Positions 1 to 7,173 of a DNA stretch of 23,408 nucleotides are shown here, piece by piece. The DNA is taken from positions 1 to 23,408 of the forward strand of contig PSRN01000224.1 of NCBI GenBank assembly GCA_003176075.1, read 5' to 3'. Under the pieces are notes generated by a model. It saw only the letters and a program-made list of their open reading frames with translations, did not search any database and was not told the DNA's origin. The first letter of the stretch is position 1, and each line of letters starts with the position of its first letter. Source of the stretch: Bdellovibrio sp. (GTDB taxonomy: Bacteria > Bdellovibrionota > Bdellovibrionia > Bdellovibrionales > Bdellovibrionaceae). Position numbers and translations under genes: made by a program.

Positions 1-96
1 CCTCCTCAATTTAGCTCTGCTAAACCTTCGTCGTCGCGCCTCGATCTGTCCCAAAATACGCTGCGCCAAGAAGGAAAACTTATTATTGGACGGGCC

Positions 97-1050
97 CTAA
101 ACGTGATGGTGAAGCGCGGTGATCTTGGAGACATATTCTTTGAGGGCCGTGTTCTCTTGGCGCAGCACTTGAATCTGCGTCAAAGCCTGTTGCAGGTGAC
201 TGTAGTAATCGTTGCTTTCAATCACTTTTCGATCGAGAGCCAGCTTGAATTCGGTGAGTCTCTGTTCGGCGGCGGCGGTCAGCTGTTTGATCAAGTCCTG
301 TTGTTGGCTGAAGTGGCTTTCACATCCCTTGACCGTTTCAGACAAGCTGGCGATTTCTTCCGCCTGGCGACGGAGGTCGTTTTCCCGTTCCGCCGCCTCG
401 GCTTCTTTTCGATGCAGTAAGGCCTCCATTTCGTCGAAGCGAAGTTGCGCGGCTTCCGCTTGGTCCTTCGCTTCTTTCACGGATCTTTCAAGCTGCCCCT
501 TCTCCTCGTCGAATTGCGCCCGATCCGCCTGAAACTTTTCATGGGCCTTGGCCAATTCCAGGCGCAATTCCTGGTTGAGCGCATGGCTGAGTTCGAGTTC
601 GGTCGATAGTCCTTTGTTCTTTTCGAGCAGAAACTGTGAGTGTTTTCGCTCATCCGTGACCATTTGCGACGCCCGGGTGCGCATTTCTTCGATATCAAAT
701 TGCAGTTTCAGGTTGAGTTCAAGGGCCTTCGCCAAATCGGTGGCCAGCTTGCCATTGTTCTGGCGCTCCTGTTCGAGTTGTTCGGACAGACGCTTGATTT
801 CCTGGGACATTTCTCCGTGGGCAACGGAGATGGTTTCGAATGAGCGCATCCTCTCCTGAATTTCAGCTTTTGCCATCTTCCAGTCCTCTTGCGTTTTTCT
901 CAGTTGCGATTGCAGGTGATTGAACCGGTCCGGCCATCGATCCGGAGTGGCTGAAGGTCGCTGGTGACTGAGCTCGTTGAGCTTTCCACAGATCTCGTCG
1001 AAAAGACGTTCATGATCCGGCACAGTTTCTTGCCTTGTTGAGGTCGACAT
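97..1050 (-). CDS. Coiled-coil protein, 317 aa, function unknown
   Basis: I do not recognise a family. Almost the whole protein from about residue 50 to 300 is charged heptad-like sequence rich in Glu, Gln, Lys, Leu and Ala, which predicts a long coiled coil. There is no signal peptide and no membrane segment, so it is probably cytoplasmic and structural or scaffold-like. The ATG at 1050 is supported by GGAG eight bases upstream on the minus strand. It is followed at its 3' side by about 96 bases without a visible gene up to the window edge. Three copies of a 10-bp repeat lie directly upstream. The weak similarity to SMC-type or myosin-type proteins that such a sequence would give in a search is compositional and should not be read as function. 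Confidence 0.8.
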   Translation of the reverse strand: MSTSTRQETVPDHERLFDEICGKLNELSHQRPSATPDRWPDRFNHLQSQLRKTQEDWKMAKAEIQERMRSFETISVAHGEMSQEIKRLSEQLEQERQNNGKLATDLAKALELNLKLQFDIEEMRTRASQMVTDERKHSQFLLEKNKGLSTELELSHALNQELRLELAKAHEKFQADRAQFDEEKGQLERSVKEAKDQAEAAQLRFDEMEALLHRKEAEAAERENDLRRQAEEIASLSETVKGCESHFSQQQDLIKQLTAAAEQRLTEFKLALDRKVIESNDYYSHLQQALTQIQVLRQENTALKEYVSKITALHHHV

Positions 1051-1059
1051 TCATTTTAC

Positions 1060-1100
1060 TCCGACTGACTTGTCCGACTGACTATTTCGTTCCGACTGAC
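1060..1100. repeat. Three copies of TCCGACTGAC upstream of the coiled-coil gene
   Basis: TCCGACTGAC occurs at 1060-1069, 1073-1082 and 1091-1100, so the spacings are 13 and 18 bases. The first copy overlaps the Shine-Dalgarno region of the 317-aa gene (minus strand GTCAGTCGGA). It could be a regulator binding array or a small tandem expansion. The rest of 1101-1310 shows no gene. Confidence 0.55.
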
Positions 1101-1310
1101 GTTGGGCCTATGGACAATTGTAGGGGCATTTTCAGCCCAAGGTCACGGGCTAGTCTCTTGGACGATCGTCTCCTGGACGGGATCTTAGTCCTGAAACATA
1201 AGTCTGTTTTGTCGCTGTCGGCGGACTACGCCGGGTACGGAAGACTACGGAGAAGAACTGGTCGACCTAAGTGGTCCATCCAGTAAGCCAGGCGTGTTTT
1301 ATGACCGCAG

Positions 1311-1682
1311 TTAGACGATTTTGAGTCCGAACTTAAGGTAGTGCCGAAAGTCTCGGTCGGAGGCAATGAGACCTATGCCATGGTCAATGCAATTTTGAGC
1401 AATGAGACAATCCATTGAGCGTGCTTTCAAGCCAATTTTCAAAATCGCTCTGCGCAGCCTTCCCGCGCGGTCCCAAAATCCCGTGGTGATTTCTAAACGT
1501 GGTAGTTCCAGGATGGACTTTTCAGCTTCTTTGGTTAAGCCGGGGGCGCTGAGAATTTCAAATAGAACAGGTGCTGGCATAGTCAATGATCCGTCGAAGA
1601 TCGCGGCCTCAAGGTGTTTGGAGCAAGAGCTTTCCACCCCTTTTGAGTAATCCACCCAAGCACTAGTATCTGCCGCGATCAT
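1311..1682 (-). CDS. vapC: VapC-type PIN-domain ribonuclease toxin
   Basis: PIN-domain endoribonuclease, the toxin of a type II toxin-antitoxin system. Family members cut tRNA, rRNA or mRNA with a Mg2+ site built from acidic residues. The sequence shows the expected order: Asp5 in AADTSAWVDY, Glu42 in PVLFEIL, Asp91 in SMDCLIAQ, and Asp109/Asp111 in IASDRDFRHY. At 123 aa the length is normal for VapC. Its ATG overlaps the stop codon of the upstream antitoxin gene (ATGA), so the two are translationally coupled. All catalytic residues are present, so the toxin looks intact. Substrate is not predictable from sequence. Confidence 0.92.
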   Translation of the reverse strand: MIAADTSAWVDYSKGVESSCSKHLEAAIFDGSLTMPAPVLFEILSAPGLTKEAEKSILELPRLEITTGFWDRAGRLRRAILKIGLKARSMDCLIAQNCIDHGIGLIASDRDFRHYLKFGLKIV

Positions 1683-1888
1683 TCGTCCCGGTCCCTTCTG
1701 GACTCGTCTAAATTAATTTTTAAATCAAATTTTCCTTTCAGCTTCAGCAAAGTCTTATAGGCGTCCTTCGCCGCGACCAGTTCCAGGCCTTTGCGAAGGG
1801 TGGGCGTGATGCCTTCACCACTGGCCTTTAGAGCGCGGGCTAAAAGATCTTCTGGCAGTATGACGGTGACCTTCCTCTCGGCACCCAT
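1679..1888 (-). CDS. vapB: VapB-type antitoxin
   Basis: Small 69-aa protein preceding the PIN toxin in the same operon with a 4-base overlap, which is the classic antitoxin-first order. The N-terminus (KVTVILPEDLLARALKASG) fits a ribbon-helix-helix type DNA-binding segment: a beta strand followed by a helix. The C-terminal part is charged (KFDLKINLDESRRDRDE) and is likely the flexible toxin-binding tail. Family knowledge says it neutralises VapC and represses the operon. AAGGAG lies ten bases upstream of the ATG. The exact antitoxin subfamily is not resolved here. Confidence 0.85.
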   Translation of the reverse strand: MGAERKVTVILPEDLLARALKASGEGITPTLRKGLELVAAKDAYKTLLKLKGKFDLKINLDESRRDRDE

Positions 1889-2320
1889 AAAGAATTTTCT
1901 CCTTCACTCCTCAAACTCTGGTTTCATTTGACGGGTCCATTTGACGACCCATTGACTTATTGAGCAATACGGCAACCATACCCAATTGTACCGTATTGTC
2001 GACTGGAAAAAAAAGAAGGCCGGCCATGGCCTTGATCCTGGAAAGCGTCCTGCTTTCGCCTCACCATCAAAGACTCCAAGCACCGTACGTATTACTTTAT
2101 ACAAGTCCTGTGCCTGGAAGGGGCGGTTCAGCTCAAGCAGAGAAGTGTTTCAGGTTGAGACGGTGTCGACAGAATTCACCGGTGTCGAGCAAAAACGGGA
2201 GATGTTCTTGAAGTTGACAGAGGGTTGACATTTGAGTCAGATTGCAGCGCGAGCCCGAAGGTGTAGCCACAGTGCTACATTGAGGGTGCAGCAACAAAAA
2301 TCTGGCTCAAAAGACCAAGC
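1889..2320. other. Intergenic stretch, no convincing gene
   Basis: I see no credible coding region here. Short open frames exist on both strands but lack ribosome-binding sites and have biased, unprotein-like composition. Two TTGACA hexamers occur at 2214-2219 and 2225-2230 without a matching -10 box. The last 90 bases form the long imperfect hairpin listed separately. Confidence 0.6.
2232..2310. repeat. Long imperfect hairpin before the cysteine-cluster gene
   Basis: The outer arms TTGAGTCAGATT (2232-2243) and AATCTGGCTCAA (2299-2310) pair with a single G-T mismatch. The inner arms TGTAGC (2262-2267) and GCTACA (2274-2279) pair perfectly around a 6-base loop. CCC and GGG between them can extend the inner stem. 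The structure ends 11 bases before the ATG at 2321, which has no visible Shine-Dalgarno. It may be a structured 5' leader or a REP/MITE-like dispersed element. Confidence 0.6.
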
Positions 2321-2779
2321 ATGAAAAGTAAAAGTTATTTTGTGGAAACCCCTAAGGACCGCCCCTCAACTTGGATCTCATACCGACAAGCCCTGTGTGC
2401 GAACTGTCTGGCGAGTTGCTGTATGATGCCTGTTGAAGTTCGTGCGGAAGACCTCGTTCGGCTGAAGCTTGTGACTCCTGATGAGATCCAGCGGTCGAAA
2501 AAGAGGGTTTTCAAGAAACTAAAAAGAGAGCGTTGGGTTTCAAGCTACCGCGAAGGATCGGAGTTGTTCATGCTGCAAGCGAAAACCAACGGCGAGTGTC
2601 CCTTCCTTGATTCACACACCAGGCGTTGCAGTCGCTACGAGGATCGCCCGCAGGTCTGCCGTGATTTCCCTTTGCGGGCGGGGCCGCGAATCGGTTGTTG
2701 TCCTTACGAACCCCGACGGTTGTCCTCCGCGATCTCTCAAAGAAACAGGTATATACCTTCCCGGCGCGCCTCTTCTTGA
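2321..2779 (+). CDS. YkgJ-family cysteine-cluster protein
   Basis: Member of the YkgJ/UPF0153 family of putative zinc- or iron-chelating proteins. The N-terminal cluster is Cys26-x2-Cys29-x3-Cys33-Cys34 (CANCLASCC). It is followed by GECPFLD, RRCSRYEDRPQVCRDFP and a final GCCPY, which is the normal order of metal-ligand motifs in the family. At 152 aa the length is typical. The molecular role of the family is not established. No signal peptide or membrane segment is seen, so it is probably cytoplasmic. The start has no clear ribosome-binding site and sits 11 bases after a long hairpin, so leader-controlled or leaderless expression is possible. The last 20 or so residues after CCPY are unremarkable. 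Confidence 0.85.
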   Translation: MKSKSYFVETPKDRPSTWISYRQALCANCLASCCMMPVEVRAEDLVRLKLVTPDEIQRSKKRVFKKLKRERWVSSYREGSELFMLQAKTNGECPFLDSHTRRCSRYEDRPQVCRDFPLRAGPRIGCCPYEPRRLSSAISQRNRYIPSRRASS

Positions 2780-2937
2780 AAGTATCCACGGAGCCGATCA
2801 TTTTGGGTTGCCGAAAAATAATCAAACGCCACAATTAACATTTTTTTGTACTCGGAGAGATAGTGTTCTCCGATCTTTCTCACCGGCTCAAGATTCCGCC
2901 CTTGGGGAGCAGCCAAAAACAGCCTGAAAAAGGGCAA
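2737..2937 (-). CDS. Possible small protein or gene remnant
   Basis: A 66-codon minus-strand frame with protein-like composition, especially its second half (KKMLIVAFDYFSATQ, EEARREGIYLFL). It overlaps the end of the YkgJ-type gene by 43 bases in the convergent orientation. The only available start at the 5' end is TTG without a Shine-Dalgarno, and the frame stays open upstream to 2961 without an ATG. It may be a short orphan, the decayed 3' end of a gene, or chance. A 7-bp inverted repeat (2852-2858 with 2867-2873) lies inside it and could instead be a weak terminator for the plus-strand gene. Confidence 0.25.
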   Translation of the reverse strand: MPFFRLFLAAPQGRNLEPVRKIGEHYLSEYKKMLIVAFDYFSATQNDRLRGYFQEEARREGIYLFL

Positions 2938-2991
2938 AAGTCGAGCTAAGTGTGTGAAAAATCATGTCGTAACGAGGTCTTGGATGGCCTG

Positions 2992-4026
2992 CTAATAAGA
3001 AAAGGCCGCCGTCACTGTCATCAACTGCTGTTGGATCGAAGTGGAGCTGGCGGTCGCCGCGCTGGGGTTGATGTTTTGCGAGCGGTTGTTGATGCTGTAC
3101 TGCAAGGACAAAAGGGCCGATGGGCTCATCACAAAGCCGATCGCCACAGCCGCCGAAACATAGGGATTCGTTGTCGTTGAGGTCGAAGTGACGGGGTTGC
3201 GGTTGAAATAAGTCGAGTTCTGAGTCGTGGGTCCGTTTAAGGTTGCTGTCGCGGTGAGGTAGAGCTTTTCATGAAAATGGTATCGGTAAACACCGGCCAA
3301 GTTGTAACTCCATCGTGGATCCACGGAATTGGTATTGGTTTCCTTGGCCGAATCAATATTTGTTCCATTACTGGTGTAAGTGATCTGCGGTTCAATGGCC
3401 CACTCGTGAGCTCCTTGAACTCCGTAAATGTTCGTTCCCATCGTCACTGCCGAAGCTCCGTCTAAATTATTGCCGGTTGTCGTGGCCGTGGCGTCCTGAT
3501 GAGAGCCGAGAGTGGGCGAAAAATTCACATACAGATTTGCAAAGTTCGTCCCCGATAAGGTTCCCCAGTAACGGTAATTGAAGGTGAAGGTCGGATTCGA
3601 GAATCCAGCGGCTCGGCTGTTGGTGACGTTGCCATTTTGGTCGTTCGTATGCCGGGTGGAGAGGCCAAAAAGATAAGTTTCCGAGATTCCGATTTGAAAA
3701 AGATCACTGATCCCGTAATTGAAAGTCACGGCGGAAGTCCACGAGGACCTGTCGTCATCGGAAGTGGAAATTCCATCTTGGCTTTGCACCTCGTGCTCAT
3801 AGAGTCGAGTCGCCGCATTGACGCTTGTGTAAAAGGACCCCGCGGCGCTGCGATAATGGAGAGAGTCGAAAAGATTTGCGCTGTAATCGATTTCTGAAGC
3901 CGCTGCAAAATCAGAAAAGCCGGAGAGCACAGCCAAAATGAGAAATGCAATGAGGGATGGTATGAGAAGAATGAGGGAAAAACTTGTTGGTACAATGACA
4001 AGACTTGAAATGGTGCTGACTTTCAA
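2992..4026 (-). CDS. Predicted outer-membrane beta-barrel protein, 344 aa
   Basis: Secreted protein with a long hydrophobic N-terminus ending in a probable signal peptidase I site (FAAAS, around residue 44). The mature part alternates polar and hydrophobic residues, is rich in Ser, Thr, Asn and Tyr, and ends in the aromatic residue expected of barrels inserted by BAM (AAFSY). This pattern resembles transporter-like outer-membrane barrels of the alpha-amylase/phenol-transport type, but no specific family is recognised. The start is TTG at 4026, supported by AGGAGG four bases upstream. It lies 61 bases downstream of the LysR gene on the same strand and could be co-transcribed with it. Confidence 0.7.
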   Translation of the reverse strand: MKVSTISSLVIVPTSFSLILLIPSLIAFLILAVLSGFSDFAAASEIDYSANLFDSLHYRSAAGSFYTSVNAATRLYEHEVQSQDGISTSDDDRSSWTSAVTFNYGISDLFQIGISETYLFGLSTRHTNDQNGNVTNSRAAGFSNPTFTFNYRYWGTLSGTNFANLYVNFSPTLGSHQDATATTTGNNLDGASAVTMGTNIYGVQGAHEWAIEPQITYTSNGTNIDSAKETNTNSVDPRWSYNLAGVYRYHFHEKLYLTATATLNGPTTQNSTYFNRNPVTSTSTTTNPYVSAAVAIGFVMSPSALLSLQYSINNRSQNINPSAATASSTSIQQQLMTVTAAFSY

Positions 4027-4087
4027 GGGGCCTCCTGTTCTGTAGGAAATAAGATATCCGCCCCCTCGTTCAAGTCAACAACGCCGA

Positions 4088-4990
4088 TCAGCGTGACGCT
4101 TCCGGCACCTGGAGCTGGCCCCTTTTACCTTTCACCAAGTCGACAAAGTTCCTGACGATACGGGATTGGTCGGTCCTCCGCCAGGCCAGGCCAATTTTCC
4201 ATTCGGAGCGTTCGATCTCGAGCCATCTCACATTCGGCACATTGACCGTTTTCATCGAGCCGCACACCATGGAAACGCCGAGACCCACTCCGGTGAGATT
4301 GAGCATGGTGAAAGATTCGTTGGTGACTTGAATGATGCGCGGCTGGAAACCGGCGGTCCGGCAAAGGTCGATCGATTGGCTGTGCAGCGACGGCGACGTC
4401 AAAGGAGAAATCAGAATGAAGGGCATGTCCTTGGCGTCGGCCAGATTCCGCACCAGCCGATATTCAGGGGCGCGGGGGACGGCGAGCGCCACACAGTCGG
4501 AAGTCACTTCCAACACATTGAGCGAAGAGTTCTTAACAGGCAAGCGCACGAAGCCCACGTCGAGTCCACCGCTCAGCAATGCGCTCAGCTGTGAGCTTGA
4601 AGACATGTCTTTCAATGTCAGTTCGACTTTCGGGTATTTCCGTCGATAGGACGCGATGACATGATTGAGCACCTTCGTGATCGTCGCGACGCCAAAACCA
4701 ATCCGCAAGAGCCCTTGTTCGCCCCGGAGCGCGTTTTCAGTCTTGATCACCGCCGCTTCGAACTGGGCGAGGACATTCTGCGCGCTTTCCAGGAAAATGC
4801 GCCCCGCGGGCAAAAGCTCGACGCTTTGACGGGTTCGATGGAACAGCGGACCGCCGATTTTTTCCTCGAGACCTTTGATTTTCTTCGTCAATGCCGGCTG
4901 GGTGATTGCCAGCTCTTCGCTCGCCAGGCGGTAATTCAGCTTTCGGGCCAGGATGATGAATGATCGAATCTCATGGATTTCTATGTTCAT
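4088..4990 (-). CDS. LysR-family transcriptional regulator
   Basis: At 300 aa it has the usual length and layout of the family: an N-terminal winged helix-turn-helix (residues 5-65, with LASEELAITQPALTKKIKGLE as recognition region and PLFHRTRQSVELLPAG as wing) and a C-terminal periplasmic-binding-like effector domain (about 90-290, opening LLRIGFGVATITKVL). LysR proteins bind T-N11-A boxes as tetramers and usually control a divergent target plus themselves. The divergent HAD phosphatase gene starts 69 bases away and a perfect box overlaps this gene's start codon. The inducer cannot be read from sequence. The outer-membrane protein downstream on the same strand is another possible regulon member. 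Confidence 0.95.
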   Translation of the reverse strand: MNIEIHEIRSFIILARKLNYRLASEELAITQPALTKKIKGLEEKIGGPLFHRTRQSVELLPAGRIFLESAQNVLAQFEAAVIKTENALRGEQGLLRIGFGVATITKVLNHVIASYRRKYPKVELTLKDMSSSSQLSALLSGGLDVGFVRLPVKNSSLNVLEVTSDCVALAVPRAPEYRLVRNLADAKDMPFILISPLTSPSLHSQSIDLCRTAGFQPRIIQVTNESFTMLNLTGVGLGVSMVCGSMKTVNVPNVRWLEIERSEWKIGLAWRRTDQSRIVRNFVDLVKGKRGQLQVPEASR

Positions 4991-5003
4991 AACCTGAAGT
5001 TAT
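4989..5003. promoter_or_regulatory. Perfect LysR-type T-N11-A box
   Basis: ATAAC-CTGAA-GTTAT is a perfect 5-bp inverted repeat with T and A eleven bases apart, the canonical LysR site. It overlaps the LysR start codon and lies 57 bases before the start of the HAD gene, so it is well placed for autorepression and divergent activation. Confidence 0.65.
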
Positions 5004-5059
5004 CACAAGATGGATTAAATTGTATTGGATTTATCAACGCCGATTGGGGGAGACTGAAG

Positions 5060-5707
5060 ATGATGAAGGAAAGGCACTTTATCGATGAACTTATCATTGA
5101 TGGACGACCGATTCACGGCGTTCTCTTTGACATGGATGGAACCCTGCTGGACTCCGGCGGAGCGGTGGCATCCTCCTGGAAACGGTGGTCGGAAAGAACC
5201 GGGGTTTCCTTCATGGCTATCATGGAATACAGTCACGGACGCCCAGCCCGCGACACCATCCAATTCTTCGCGCCGAACCGGGACTTTGAGGTGGAACTCC
5301 AGTGGCTTCTCAGTTATGAAATGAAGGACGATGAGGGCATCGCGCCGATTCCTGGAATTCACGCTTTTTTGCAACGGCTTCGCCTGCCATGGACCATCGT
5401 CACGTCAGCGTCGGCGCACCTGGCGCGGCACCGCTTGCACGTGGCCGACTTGCCGATTCCTGATCGAATTGTAACTGTCGAGGACGTTCGCCGAGGCAAG
5501 CCTGACCCGGAGGGCTACTTGCTGGGCGCCGAAGCCTTGGGAGTTCCCATCGAAAACTGTGTCGTGATTGAAGACAGCCCGATCGGGATAGAGGCCGGCA
5601 CCAGAGCTGGAGCTCAGGTCATCGCCATTACGACGACGTTTCCCGCAGGCCGTTTTGCGAAGAACTACATCATCCGCGACTATCATGAACTGCTCCGCGT
5701 GCTGTAG
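5060..5707 (+). CDS. HAD-superfamily phosphatase (sugar-phosphatase like)
   Basis: Subfamily IA HAD hydrolase, 215 aa from the chosen start. Motif I is FDMDGTLLD (nucleophile Asp24, acid/base Asp26), motif II the TSAS serine/threonine, motif III the lysine of RGKPDPEGY, and motif IV the acidic pair in VIEDSPIGIEAG. This set is typical of small phosphatases acting on sugar phosphates, glycerol-3-phosphate or phosphoglycolate; the substrate is not resolved. The start at 5060 is chosen because GGGGGAG lies about eight bases upstream and removes a non-conserved extension beginning at 4973. It is divergent from the LysR gene and probably its target. Confidence 0.9.
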   Translation: MMKERHFIDELIIDGRPIHGVLFDMDGTLLDSGGAVASSWKRWSERTGVSFMAIMEYSHGRPARDTIQFFAPNRDFEVELQWLLSYEMKDDEGIAPIPGIHAFLQRLRLPWTIVTSASAHLARHRLHVADLPIPDRIVTVEDVRRGKPDPEGYLLGAEALGVPIENCVVIEDSPIGIEAGTRAGAQVIAITTTFPAGRFAKNYIIRDYHELLRVL

Positions 5708-5727
5708 AACAATGGAGGACCTCTGCC

Positions 5728-6040
5728 TTAACCGAAAATATCCGAGATCGTTTGACCGCCACTGTCGCCAATGACTGTTGAAACGCCGAAGCGGCCCATA
5801 ATGGTCTGCAAAAGGGCCGAGTGCGAGCTCTTGGTGCCGTTGGCTTGGATGATCTTGCCGTTGGCCCCTGGATTGAGTCGCGAATTGCACCGCATGCCAA
5901 GTGTTTACGGTTTTAACCGTGGTTAATTTGACCGCATCACCCGAGTAGTGAGTGTCGTCATGGTAGGTTCCGCTGGGGGATGAAGCGGCCCCGTACGCCG
6001 GGACAGGATTCACCGTGGACCAGTCGTAAGAGAGCATCAC
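5728..6040 (-). pseudogene. Decayed C-terminal fragment of a DUF1552/DUF1501-like gene
   Basis: Two adjacent minus-strand frames read as parts of one protein. The first (from 6040, GTG-ATG) gives LSYDWSTVNPVPAYGAA and YHDDTHYSGDAVKLTTV. After a +1 shift near 5882 the second gives LNPGANGKIIQANGTKSS, ALLQTIMGRFGV and GDSGGQTISDIFG with a stop at 5728. The order histidine-rich motif, then small hydrophobic segment, then GDSxG near the C-terminus resembles the end of DUF1552/DUF1501-type secreted proteins. The usual central block (EGDGTLLDN-like and Gly-rich GGGG segment) is absent between the two parts and the first several hundred residues are missing. It starts 14 bases after the stop of the next upstream gene. 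Family assignment is from memory of motifs and is tentative. Confidence 0.5.
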
Positions 6041-6053
6041 TCACTCTGTGTTA

Positions 6054-6704
6054 TTACTCTCGGCCCTTCGGCCCGGTCGCTGCTTTTACTCCTCGACCAC
6101 CATGGGATCGGGCATTTGGCTTTCGTGGGGTGCATTTGATCTGATAAAAAGTACTTGGACCGACAAGGCTGCGAACAACCTTGTTTTCAGATTTGAAATC
6201 ACTTTCCATGAGCTTTGAATCTTTTGCTTGGCTGGTAAAGGCGTCGTCGAGCGCCCTCTGGCTCTTAATACCTTTGAACACATAGGTTTGCGAGATCATC
6301 AATTGTCTGTAAGCCTTATAACCGTTAAACTCCCCACACTTGTAGGCGCCTGAACAATTCTCTGTGTGGTATTTCGATCCAGATTCAGGTTTCTCGAACT
6401 CTGCGATTTCACCGAGCGCACTGTCATCTTTCTCAGGTACTGTCATATAGGCTGACGTACTATCTTCGAACTTGATTTCTCCCACTTTGTCTTTGTCCAT
6501 TTTGCCCAGTTTTCCTACTGTAATTGATTCAGCAAGCTCTTTGATTTTTGCGAGACGTTCAGTTATCTCTTCTTTATTGAGACCCCTGACATCGACATCA
6601 AGGTTGCAAGTGAAGTCGGCATAGGCCGAGCCGCCGACCACAGAAGATAGTAATACACTCAGAATTATTTTCGTTTTCATTTTCTTTTTCATGTTCATGG
6701 TCAT
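6054..6704 (-). CDS. Secreted protein of unknown function, about 216 aa
   Basis: I do not recognise a family. The N-terminus (MTMNMKKKMKTKIILSVLLSS...GSAYA) is a clear Sec signal peptide with cleavage after AYA, giving a periplasmic or exported mature protein. The mature part is charged and contains four cysteines (FTCNLD, ENCSGAYKCGEF, IKCTP) that could form two disulfides, which fits the presence of dsbD in the same window. The start at 6704 is chosen over an ATG at 6722 because AAAGGAG is placed seven bases before it. The last 20 residues are Arg/Gly/Lys rich and low complexity. A decayed gene fragment follows 14 bases downstream. Confidence 0.7.
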   Translation of the reverse strand: MTMNMKKKMKTKIILSVLLSSVVGGSAYADFTCNLDVDVRGLNKEEITERLAKIKELAESITVGKLGKMDKDKVGEIKFEDSTSAYMTVPEKDDSALGEIAEFEKPESGSKYHTENCSGAYKCGEFNGYKAYRQLMISQTYVFKGIKSQRALDDAFTSQAKDSKLMESDFKSENKVVRSLVGPSTFYQIKCTPRKPNARSHGGRGVKAATGPKGRE

Positions 6705-6744
6705 TTTTGAACTCCTTTTCATTTTTTCTTTCAGTTTCTCTCCC

Positions 6745-6801
6745 GAGCGTGAGCGGCGGATGACATAGTCGGTGCCGTCGGCACCTCCGCAGAGCCACGG
6801 G
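6745..6801 (+). repeat. 57-bp palindromic dispersed element, copy A (intergenic)
   Basis: Core GGTGCC-GTC-GGCACC (6771-6785) inside GTCGG...CTCCGC, flanked by GAGCGTGAGCGGCG on the left and AGAGCCACGGG on the right. The same core and both flanks recur at 18361-18417 on the other strand, also over 57 bases, and the core recurs three times at 13.9-14.4 kb. Confidence 0.7.
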
Positions 6802-6869
6802 GCAAGATCGAGCCGCCGAAAACCCGAGGTCCATTTCCGGGAATTGCAAAAGCCTTGCCTGGGAGTCTA

Positions 6870-6897
6870 CCTCCCCTTCTTAAAGAAGGTTAGGAGG
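6870..6897. repeat. Hairpin with 12-14 bp imperfect arms
   Basis: CCTCCCCTTCTT and AAGAAGGTTAGGAGG pair around AA, with a small bulge. It lies between two divergently transcribed genes, so a terminator role is unlikely. It could be an operator or part of a leader of the minus-strand gene. Confidence 0.45.
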
Positions 6898-7173
6898 CGC
6901 GATCAGTTTGCCATGATTCTGGTGCAATAGTTCTATCGCCCCTGCGTTCTTTTGAGTTTTCGCGGGCTTCACGATGTTGGATTCTTGGCGGTAAGTTGTC
7001 GAAATTTGGCTACTGAACCGAGTGGGTTGATCGTCTCATTTTTAGACGCCAGTCGGCGTCCTACGTCATTCCGTTCGTTGCAAGCAGAAAGAAACCAGCC
7101 AATTCGAGCTTATTCGGATCCGTCTCATTTTGATTGGCACAGCCTTCGCTCTATATAAGGCCGGAGGAGTCCC

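Larger units (their letters stand above)
6705..7173. other. Hairpin-rich intergenic region between divergent genes
   Basis: 469 bases with no credible gene, between a minus-strand and a plus-strand gene, so it must hold both promoters. It contains three inverted repeats: the palindromic element at 6745-6801, a 28-base hairpin at 6870-6897, and a 6-bp-arm hairpin GACGCC-AGTC-GGCGTC at 7045-7060. I could not place a convincing sigma-70 promoter. Confidence 0.6.

Noticed and set aside
1904..2228. Short open frames on both strands (66-83 codons) upstream of the hairpin
   Set aside because: They overlap each other, lack ribosome-binding sites and show no protein-like pattern.
5405..5727. Continuation of the 6040 minus-strand frame into the HAD gene
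   Set aside because: This part is antisense to a HAD gene with all four motifs; the real coding signal switches frame near 5882 and stops at 5728.
7130..7159. TTGATT ... TATATAAG promoter-like sequence before the 373-aa gene
   Set aside because: The implied transcription start would fall inside the Shine-Dalgarno, so the match is probably not the working promoter.
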